A stretch of DNA of 64,000 nucleotides. Source: Endothia cerciana. Its lineage: Eukaryota > Ascomycota > Sordariomycetes > Diaporthales > Cryphonectriaceae. Shown in pieces: positions 56,681-64,000 of the stretch. Below the pieces are notes generated by a model that worked only from the letters and a program-made list of their open reading frames with translations, had not been told where the DNA came from and ran no database searches. Each line of letters begins with the position of its first letter. Positions within the stretch are counted from its first letter, which is position 1. The stretch covers positions 62,001-126,000 of the forward strand of contig JALRMH010000002.1 in NCBI GenBank assembly GCA_026119935.1, written 5' to 3'. Both the position numbers and the translations under genes were made by a program.

Positions 56681-58987
56681 TTGTCCGCCAACCGACCTCC
56701 GTTTGGTGATAAGGGGGAAGCGACTGCAAAGGTGTCCGACCCAGACTCCTTGGCCCCTCACGACCGTTACGAACGTTACGAAACCCCCTCCCCGGCGCAG
56801 CAGCGCCAGCAGCGGACCCTTCGGCGATCACAGACCCCTATACCCACCGAGATAGGCTCGAGGTCAGGCACGTCAACACCGCTGTCGCAACGGGGTCTAC
56901 GCCGCACGCCGCGCTTCATCGCCCACCCGAGTCCACACATCCCGGGCTCCCCCCCAAGACCAACACACCTGGAGGCAGTCTCGGTCGGTATCAGGCCCCC
57001 CGCTCTCTTCGCGAAGGCCGGCCGCAAGGACGCGCGCGGAACGCGTTCGAGACCAGAGCGGCGCCGTCCGAAGAGGCAGCTCTCTCAGGACCTGCCCAGC
57101 GACCCGTTCGAGGAGGCCTCCACGACCCTCCCCCCGTCCCTCGTGCCCCCAAGGACCTCCTCCCGTCCCAAAGGCGGCTCCTCGGCCCATCCGTTTGTGC
57201 ACATCTCCAAACACACCCACAGCGCTGTCCTCTGGGCCCTCGAGGAGGCGCTGAGACACCCCAACCCCTTCACGCCAGACCTGGTCGAAGAGAACGCGTC
57301 AATGGCCGACCTCCGTGTTGCCGGCGGCCAACCCGCCGTCACAAATGGCTTCGGCTCACCCTCGGCCAGACCAACGGCCCCGCCGGCCCAGACCGGCTCC
57401 CCGTCCCAGGGGATCAAGGGCCCCAAGAAGATCATGGAGGAGCGCGCTGCCAGGGAGGCCGCCCGGGAAGAGCGTAAGAGACAGGAGCGGGAGCGGGAGC
57501 GGGAGCGGGAGCGGGAGCAGATGGAGCGGCTCCAGGCCGAGAGCGAGGCAAGACAGCTGGAAGAGCACCAGAGGAGGATGGCTGCCGGCGCTGCGCCACC
57601 GGGCACCGGCATGGTCACAGGGGGTGATCCTTCTGTTCCCATCTCCACCCAGCCCATAGATCCCGCCAGCGCCCAGCGCAGACGACAACAGCAGGCCTCC
57701 ATACCACAACAGCAGCCCGCCCCCGGAACGCAGCCTCCTGGCCAGGCCCCGCGGCGGGCGTCGAGGACCAGTACACAATCGCAACAGCCTCTTCAGTTCT
57801 CCGGCGTTCCGAATCTGGACGGGACTGGAACCCAAATACCCGGCACGACGACCACCCTCCCCGGCGACTCCTCCGGAGCGACCGCCCAGCCGCGGAATAC
57901 CTTCCCGCACGCCTTTGAGCGGTGGGAGGCCCTGTCGGCGCACTGGGAGGGCCTCACGAGCTTCTGGATCAGGAAGCTGCAGCAGCATGCGGACGACATT
58001 GATCGTGACCCGGTGTCGGCCCAGCTGTCGCGGCAGGTCAGCGATCTTTCTGCGGCAGGCGCGAATCTGTTCCATGCGGTCGTCGAGCTCCAGCGTCTGC
58101 GGGCGAGCTCCGAACGCAAGTTTCAGCGGTGGTTCTTCGAGACCCGGGCCGAACTCGAGCGGCACGAGGAGACCAAGGCCGCCCTCGAGCGCGCCCTGCA
58201 GGAGGAGCGGATGTCCAGGGCGGCTGCGGTCAAGGAGGCGGTAGAGAAGGAACAGAACAACTCGAAGACGCAAAAGAGGATCAGCGAGATGCAGAAGGAG
58301 CTGATAATCTCCAAGGAGGAGGCACGCCGCGCCTGGGAGGAGCTGGGTCGTCGGGAGCAGGAGGAACGCGACCGCACCATCTCGCTTCAGCAGGGCATGC
58401 CCACCATCGTCGGAGGGGTCCAGGTGGTGCCTATGACACAGGGCGTCCCCGGCCGCGCCGCCAACCCCCAGGAATCGCGACAGCAGCAGCCCGATGCCCC
58501 CTCTCCGCAACAATATCCACAATACTCCCAATCGCCGCCGGCGGGGCACGCATCAGCCGTGCCAGCTTCGAGCGCGGGCTATTACCAGCAGCCGCTGGGC
58601 GCCGGCGACGAGGCGCGGCCGTATAGTGCCGAGGGCCAATCTGAGGGTGCCTATAGTGAGGGTGAGTATCTCATTGATGCTCATGGCAATTTCATCCGTG
58701 ACTCCCGGGGACACAAGATCCCTTACCCCGGCACACCAGGAGATGATGATTCTGATTCTGGCGCAGAAGAATACGAGACCCCCTCGGCACAGCCCGGTGT
58801 CAGCTACCCCCCCTCATCCTCCCAACAGTGGTCTGGCCAGCCTGATTACTCAGGCAGCGGCTACGCTGCACCTGGTTGGGATCCTATGCCCCGCCACCAT
58901 CATCCGACCCGCCTGAGCGATGTGATCGAAGAGGACGAGACGCGCAGTCGGACAAGTGCAAGTCAGAGTCAGGCCGGCCGGCACTAG
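56681..58987 (+). CDS. Disordered/coiled-coil hypothetical protein; start uncertain
   Basis: A long frame of 768 codons with fungal-protein-like composition. The N-terminal part has Ser/Pro/Arg-rich text (TPSRSGTSTPLSQRG-like, PRFIAHPSPHIPG). At about 175-200 is PFVHISKHTHSAVLWALEEAL. A charged coiled coil follows (about 250-300, with an (RE)n repeat), then Gln/Pro-rich linkers. The most conserved-looking block is at about 405-470 (FPHAFERWEALSAHWEGLT, SFWIRKLQQHADDI). A second coiled coil spans about 490-570. The C-terminus has GEYLIDAHGNFIRDSRGHKIPYPG, acidic clusters and RLSDVIEEDETRSRTSAS. The apparent N-terminus (SANRPPFGDKG) follows a TTG codon at 56,681. The first in-frame ATG is at 57,302. 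An upstream exon, TTG initiation or a lost ATG are the options. Function unknown. Confidence 0.65.
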   Translation: MSANRPPFGDKGEATAKVSDPDSLAPHDRYERYETPSPAQQRQQRTLRRSQTPIPTEIGSRSGTSTPLSQRGLRRTPRFIAHPSPHIPGSPPRPTHLEAVSVGIRPPALFAKAGRKDARGTRSRPERRRPKRQLSQDLPSDPFEEASTTLPPSLVPPRTSSRPKGGSSAHPFVHISKHTHSAVLWALEEALRHPNPFTPDLVEENASMADLRVAGGQPAVTNGFGSPSARPTAPPAQTGSPSQGIKGPKKIMEERAAREAAREERKRQEREREREREREQMERLQAESEARQLEEHQRRMAAGAAPPGTGMVTGGDPSVPISTQPIDPASAQRRRQQQASIPQQQPAPGTQPPGQAPRRASRTSTQSQQPLQFSGVPNLDGTGTQIPGTTTTLPGDSSGATAQPRNTFPHAFERWEALSAHWEGLTSFWIRKLQQHADDIDRDPVSAQLSRQVSDLSAAGANLFHAVVELQRLRASSERKFQRWFFETRAELERHEETKAALERALQEERMSRAAAVKEAVEKEQNNSKTQKRISEMQKELIISKEEARRAWEELGRREQEERDRTISLQQGMPTIVGGVQVVPMTQGVPGRAANPQESRQQQPDAPSPQQYPQYSQSPPAGHASAVPASSAGYYQQPLGAGDEARPYSAEGQSEGAYSEGEYLIDAHGNFIRDSRGHKIPYPGTPGDDDSDSGAEEYETPSAQPGVSYPPSSSQQWSGQPDYSGSGYAAPGWDPMPRHHHPTRLSDVIEEDETRSRTSASQSQAGRH
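57479..57520 (+). repeat. Coding (GAGCGG)n repeat
   Basis: Five GAGCGG units encode Arg-Glu repeats in the first coiled-coil segment. Confidence 0.85.
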
Positions 58988-60603
58988 GTACCGGCAGCAC
59001 CTCCCACTCGCCGTCCGCCCTGTCTCGGCCTCAACTACATGTCTTCCCCCGCGGCGGTCGAGACGGCAACACCGGACATCCCTCCTGAGGTAGCAGCTGG
59101 GCCAGCCCCCGACGAGGGAGGGGTCACAGGACACCAGCCCCGCGACCAAAGCTTCCTGGTTCATCCTCATGACCCGTCCTGGGTACGGCGCGAACTGAAT
59201 GCGGGCCCTAGGAGACCAGCATAACAACAGAGGTCCTTGCAGCAAAACCACGGGATGCATCCGCGGCATCTCCGTGACCCGACCGTTTCGTTCGTCAGCT
59301 TTCTGTCAGGGGTAAAGAGGGAGGACTCGTTCTTGGTACCTCTCATGACACCTGGCCGTGAACATTACTGTACAACACCCAACACATTCATGCTGCGGTC
59401 TTCTGATTTTGTTTCTCTCGGAGGCACAGAATCTTCTTGATACCCGCCTTTTCCGGAAGGGCATTTCACTAGGGGGGTTGGGCAGGCGGAGGTGGGGTGT
59501 CAGATTCCACGGTGGAAGTCGTGTGGGGACCTACCCTTTCTCTTTTCTTCTCTCTTTTTTCTGTTGTCGACATTAGTGCTGTCCTGCCAGCGCTGTCGGA
59601 GAAAAAGTCGTTTTGCATCTCGGCACCGTGCCTCTATCAGCCATGACAGGCAAGCCGACGCCTATCGCGCTTCGGAACGGGTAGCGTCAGGTGGTCCTGG
59701 GCACCCCGGACACAGACCTACACGGTATACGCTACCTGAAGCTCGGCCTTCGACACTCACCCGCTCACGAAAAGATGTTGTCGGGATGATCGCGCCACCT
59801 GTGTGGTCTTGAGAGCGAAGCGGGCGGCCGAGGCGATCCTTGTGGTAGCGGGGGAGGCACACGATCAAGCAAGGCGTTTGATAGACATTTGGATTTGGAG
59901 TTTTTTTTCAAGGCGGGCGGCGGGGGAAAGCAAAGTCAATAAGGACGAGCGAATCCGAGTGCACTGTACATCTTTCTGTAGTCGTAGTAATAGTAATTTG
60001 AAGGGCTGCGGCTGCGCGAGGGCCGTGGTGTCTATGCCACCACACCCGGCCCCCATTACATGACAAATGACGTTGGTTTGGGTGAGGGTGACGGTGAAAT
60101 CGCGACTCGGAGCCCGGATCGGTCGATCCATTTTCATGGCCTCGAATTTTGCGCCCCCCCTCCCCCTTCCCCCCCCCCTCACCTCTTCTTCTTTTGTTAC
60201 TCTCTTCTTTTCCCCTTTTTCGAGAAGGGAAATTTGGGGTTGGGGGTGGGGGGGGGGGGGATGGTCCAGGCGGGACCTTGTCCGGCAAGCCCTCCCGGTG
60301 CAGGTCCGCTGGCCGCAAGGTGACATTGGCCAAGGGCCTTGTCCATAATCTGTGAGACAAGCGCCGTCAGATGATTTGGCGATCGGATCGCAACGGCCAC
60401 GTCTGGGTGTCCCACCACCACCACCCACCCTCCAACCGTCTCTTTTTCGTTTATATATCGGTGGGAGGAGGTAAACCACGATCTCTCACTCGGGAGACCA
60501 GCTGCACTACAGAGAAGCCGGACCGACCTGTCAAACGGCAGGCGTGTGGCCGGGACCGGGCTGACCGGGCGTGTTATTTACCCCCTCCTCGTCCGGCGTG
60601 CAG
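58988..60603. other. Intergenic, 1.6 kb
   Basis: 3' flank of the coiled-coil gene and promoter of the HAD gene. Poly-C/CT tracts lie at 60,160-60,215 and a G-run at 60,248-60,260. No gene recognised. Confidence 0.45.
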
Positions 60604-62473
60604 ATGTCCAGGGCGCGGGTACTCCTCCTCTCCAGCAGCACCGGCGGCGGCACCGCAAGACCGCCGGTGCTCCCGGCAGCGCTGTCACGGCGGGTGCCGC
60701 TGGCGGCGTACTCCGGCCTCTGCCACAGGGCATGTAAGCCGCCAGGCCCGTCACGGGCGAGGCCCGGCGGCCCGGCGGCACATGCCTGGCGCCGCGCTGG
60801 CGGCAAGGAGGCTCCGAGGTCGTACTCGGGGAAGTCGACGGCCGCATCAGACGGGGGCGAGCACATCGCGGCCGCCTCGCCGGGGGGCGTGCTGGCTGAG
60901 GGCGCAGAGAAGCGAAAGGGCCGCAGGGGATCCCCCGTGGGCACTCGGCACCCGCAGTTCGCGTTTGCCTTCGAGTGAGTCTTTTGGGTGGGGGGGAGGG
61001 GGGGATTTCTTGTTATTGCATACCCTGCCGGCTGGCCGGAGCTGACTATAAGCCCCCCCCCCCCCCTGCAGCATCGACGGCGTGTTGTTGCACAAGTCGG
61101 AACCTATCAAGGGCGCGACGGAGACGCTTAGGTATCTCCAGGAACACGACATCCCGTTCATCTTTCTCAGTACGTCTCCTGAAAAATTTCTCTACCTGCC
61201 CGTTACGTCTCAACCCGAGACAGCCTCACCATACTGACCACGATCTCCAGCGAACGGCGGAGGGAAGTCGGAGGAGGCGCGGGTCAAGGAGCTGTCCGAG
61301 AAGCTGGGCGTGCAGCTCGACACGTCCAACTTTGTGCAGAGCCACACGCCGTACCGGCTCCTCGCCGAGCCCACCCTCGGGCAGACGACGGATTCGGAGC
61401 TCACCGGCCTGCCGTCCTACCTAAAGAACGACGTCGGCGTCAAGAACCTGCGGGAGTCCACCATCCTCGTCCTGGGCTCCGATGCGTCCGCGGCGCGCCG
61501 CATTGCACAGGGCTATGGCTTCAGGTCGGTGGTGACGCCGGCCGACATCCTGGCCGCCTGCCCGCAGATCTTCCCCTTCGACCCCCTGTCGGAATTCTAC
61601 GCGAGGCAGGAGGTCCTCCCCCTGCCCAGGCCAGTCTACAGCCCCTGCGATGCCAGGTTGAGGCGGGAAGACTGCCTCAAGATCGACGCGATCCTGGTCT
61701 TCAACGACCCGCGGGACTGGGCCGTCGACATCCAGCTCATCACGGACCTGGTGCTCTCCCACCGCGGCTACCTGGGCACCTACAGCCCCAGGAACGGCAA
61801 ACACCACGGGGGCGCAGCATGGCAGTCGGACGGCCAGCCCGCGCTCGTCTTCAGCAACTGCGACCTGCTCTGGAGCACGGGCTACCACCTGCCGCGGTTC
61901 GGCCAGGGGGCCTTCCGGAACGCCGTCAGGGCGCAGTTCAGTGCCATCGTGGCACAGGCCGGGGGGGCGCCCAGCTACCAGATGAAGGACTTCACGTTCG
62001 GCAAGCCCGAGAGGGCCACGTACCATTACGCACAGGAGGTCCTGATGAGGCACTTCGGGGCGCTGGGGCGGCGGCGGCGGCGGCGGCGGCGGCGTCAGGC
62101 CGGCGATGTCGCGGAGGGACAGGACGGCAAGGGGGAGAACCGGCAGCGACAGGAGCAGGCGGGAGGCGCCGGCAGCGGCGGTTCCTGGGCCGACGGTAAC
62201 CACCTCCTCAGGAGCGTCTGGATGGTGGGCGACAACCCGGAGAGCGACATCCGCGGCGCCAACACGTGGATGAGCAAGAGGGGGTCGGGGGGCCGCCTCA
62301 TGGTCCAGCCCGCGTGGAATGCGTGCCTGGTCAGGACAGGTGTCTGGGACGAGGCGAAGACGCCCAGGGAGCGGCTGGCCCCGGCGGCGGCGCCTCACAC
62401 GGTGCAGGATGATGTCAAGGCCGCGGTGAACCACGCGTTCGAGATGGAGGGGTGGCCGGATAGGTTAGAGTAG
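60604..62473 (+). CDS. HAD-superfamily hydrolase, CECR5/YKR070W-like, mitochondrial
   Basis: Putative class IIA HAD phosphatase of the CECR5/HDHD5 group. Three exons: 60604-60974, 61072-61169, 61251-62473; introns of 97 bp (poly-C tract before CTGCAG) and 81 bp. Both junctions rebuild core motifs: F-D|IDGVLLHK (nucleophile DxD, residues 124-126) and FL|TNGGGKSEEA (motif II). 563 residues. The N-terminus is Arg/Ser/Ala-rich without acidic residues (MSRARVLLLSSSTGGG), fitting a mitochondrial targeting sequence. Other motifs: LGVQLDTSNFVQSHTP, LVFNDPRDW, FGKPERATYHYAQ, and WMVGDNPESDIRGAN (motif IV). An Arg10 run (about 429-439, from CGG repeats) sits in a lineage-specific insertion. Substrate unknown. 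Confidence 0.9.
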
Positions 62474-63219
62474 AGGGCAGCCGGCGCCCCTGGTGTAGAC
62501 GACCTGACGAGGGGCCCGAGCCTCGTGATGGGATAGACAAGTTCGAATCATCCTGGTACCCTTGTCCCGCATGGTAGTGCAAAATCCTGAGCGGCACCCC
62601 GAAGGCGAAACGAACAGGACCACTCTGCCCGATATCATCTGTCTGCCGCTTCCTGATTGCGGTAGCACATGCTCTCTCCATGGGGAAAGGCCATCAAGGC
62701 CTGGTCGATGCGGCCATGTCGGCTCGGGGATAGGCAGTGATGGGGGCCCCAGGAACCCGCTGGACGCTCAGCTGAAGAGACTACAGGTGGTAAGAGAAAT
62801 CCTGTCTCCTGGTAAGTAATAGATTGAACACAATCAACTCAAACCGACTTCCGATGCCCCCTGCCTCCCAAGGCTAGCATGTCCACTCTACGTATTGTTG
62901 TTAAGGCGGGCCACAAGAACCTTCGGCAGCTCCCTGTTTGTTCAATCGGCAGGCGGATATTGGAACGCTGGAGTGCAGTCCGGCCCCTAGCTTATTGTAT
63001 CTGATGTGTAACGGCTGTTTGTGATTCTCGCCATTGGGGACCCGGGGCCGCCGGTAATAGTAGGTAGACCTCCAGGGCTGCGTCTCCGACTCGCAGATTC
63101 AAGGGCGCGGAGCGGTCAAAACCCGATCAAGGCCACGGGGTCAGGATGTCCCCCAAAAGTGCTAAATGCATTCCATTCTATCACATTGGGTGGACGCGTA
63201 GACCCTCGTTCGCTCTTCG
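62474..63219. other. Intergenic, no supported gene
   Basis: Convergent 3' flanks of the HAD gene and the hypothetical gene at the right end; nothing recognised. Confidence 0.45.
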
Positions 63220-63812
63220 CTAGCTCTGTATTTGGCCAGCCGGATGTCGTCGACTGTAGCCACAATGCCAAATGACCTGTCGACGATCAGGTACCGCTGA
63301 GAATGTCCAGTTCGAGAAAGTTTGCGAGAGATATTCGATATGGCCATCCCAGCCGGCTGGGGTGAGCTCTCTGACTTTCTTGATCCTGATCGTGCCGTTG
63401 TTCATCTGGGATCCCCACCCAAATCCATAGAGACACGCGATGCTCCTTGACAATACCGTATCGGGAATGCATGTCAAGAAGCTCCTTTAGCCGTCCAGTC
63501 GATCGTCGAGACGCCTACTCGAGTTGGGCCGTCGAGGAGTGTAGAGTCAGGGCCAAACCGGCAGAAAGGCCAGTTAGGCTGCTCGGTGACCGGCAAGTAG
63601 TCGAACTCCCACGGTGTGCTGTTGCTGTCCTTGACGAGCTGGGTCCACCCATACATGGACGCGTAGCCCCTTTTGTCGGACTTCACACTCGCCTCGCAGA
63701 CAGGAAAGCCGCGGAAATCGCTCGGCGGGGTCGTTGGAAAGAGGAGGTCGAGACCGTACTTGGCGGGGTCATCTTCGAATGTAGACAGCGAGGGAGAGAG
63801 CAGCGATGTCAT
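63220..63812 (-). pseudogene. Conserved-looking hypothetical gene with one frameshift
   Basis: Starts at 63,812 (MTSLLSPSLSTFEDDPAKYG). It reads DLLFPTTPPSDFRGFPVCEA, YASMYGWTQLV, WEFDYLPVTEQPNWPFCRFG and STIDWTAKG to a stop at 63,474. The protein continues in the next frame as SFLTCIPDTVLSRSIACLYG, GTIRIKKVRELTPAGWDGH and YLSQTFSNWTF, ending at 63,220. A single missing base near 63,483-63,489 explains the break; no intron fits. This may be a recent pseudogene or a sequencing error. The last 25 codons after NWTF look less protein-like, so the true C-terminus may be near 63,290. Family not recognised. Confidence 0.5.
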
Positions 63813-64000
63813 GGTGTCAGCTCCTGCGTGGCTGTGTCAGTGTGAAGGGCAGACGCCCCGCTTGATGCACTCGGGATCGTGAAGCGACCTGGTGCTTCGG
63901 GCAACCGTGGGCGGCGGACAGGGCAAACTTGTTAGGAAGATTGCGTGGCGGGGGCTGGCTTGCTGCACCTTGCACGTGCTGACTGGGCTGCGGACGATGC
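63813..64000. other. Upstream flank of the right-end gene
   Basis: 188 bp up to the window edge; no gene recognised. Confidence 0.4.

Noticed and set aside
57356..58549. 397-codon minus-strand frame opposite the coiled-coil gene
   Set aside because: Leu/Arg-rich antisense shadow; the plus strand shows coiled-coil and conserved-looking blocks.
61421..62434. 337-codon minus-strand frame opposite the HAD hydrolase
   Set aside because: Antisense shadow of a GC-rich gene.

Overview
The window is nuclear DNA of a filamentous ascomycete, most probably a Sordariomycete. Evidence: GC-rich genes with short spliceosomal introns (mostly 53-100 bp, GTRNGT donors, CTAAC/CTGAC-like branch sites); fungus-specific families (Zn2Cys6 activator of the XlnR type, EMC1, Whi3/Scw1-type RNA-binding protein, Fungal_N-like protein, a DUF7924-like pseudogene); an intron-containing nuclear tRNA-Lys; and transposon relics whose stop codons fit C-to-T decay at CpA, as expected of repeat-induced point mutation (RIP). 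There are no operons, CRISPR arrays or bacterial signals. All gene models were spliced by hand from the sequence; no database search was run.

Layout. 1-9.4 kb, minus strand: an Hst2-like sirtuin (cut by the window edge), an XlnR-family Zn2Cys6 activator (six exons, one of 14 nt) and a PHO84-like phosphate/H+ symporter. 10.0-16.0 kb, plus strand: a five-exon protein with a Fungal_N-like N-terminus and the ER membrane complex subunit EMC1, which meets an Arg/Ser-rich hypothetical gene tail to tail. 19.2-20.9 kb: a multiply frameshifted DUF7924-like pseudogene. 20.9-27.6 kb: gene-poor, rich in simple repeats, leading to a Whi3/Scw1-type RNA-binding protein. 31.5-32.9 kb: a very GC-rich short-chain dehydrogenase. 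33.8-34.2 kb: poly-C assembly gap inside a 120-bp duplication. 35.3-35.8 kb: a two-exon small membrane protein.

36.4-51.2 kb is an accessory-looking island: a minisatellite, a Uma2/PD-(D/E)XK-like pseudogene with an 86-bp tandem duplication, an inverted LTR-like repeat pair, a pogo/Fot1 transposase relic, a Ty3/gypsy pol fragment and several broken frames. An apparently intact three-exon gene for a type II membrane protein with a WbsX/GH99-like domain sits inside it. A tRNA-Lys marks its right edge.

51.8-56.6 kb is again gene-poor. From 56.7 kb follow a coiled-coil hypothetical protein whose frame has no ATG at its apparent N-terminus, a mitochondrial CECR5-like HAD hydrolase, and a frameshifted conserved hypothetical gene at the right end.

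The genes look like independent housekeeping and regulatory units (carbon regulation, phosphate uptake, ER insertion, translational control, deacetylation) rather than one pathway. I found no convincing new multi-gene system. The most interesting spots are the WbsX/GH99-like gene in the transposon island, the 14-nt exon inside a zinc cluster, and the RIP-like relics.
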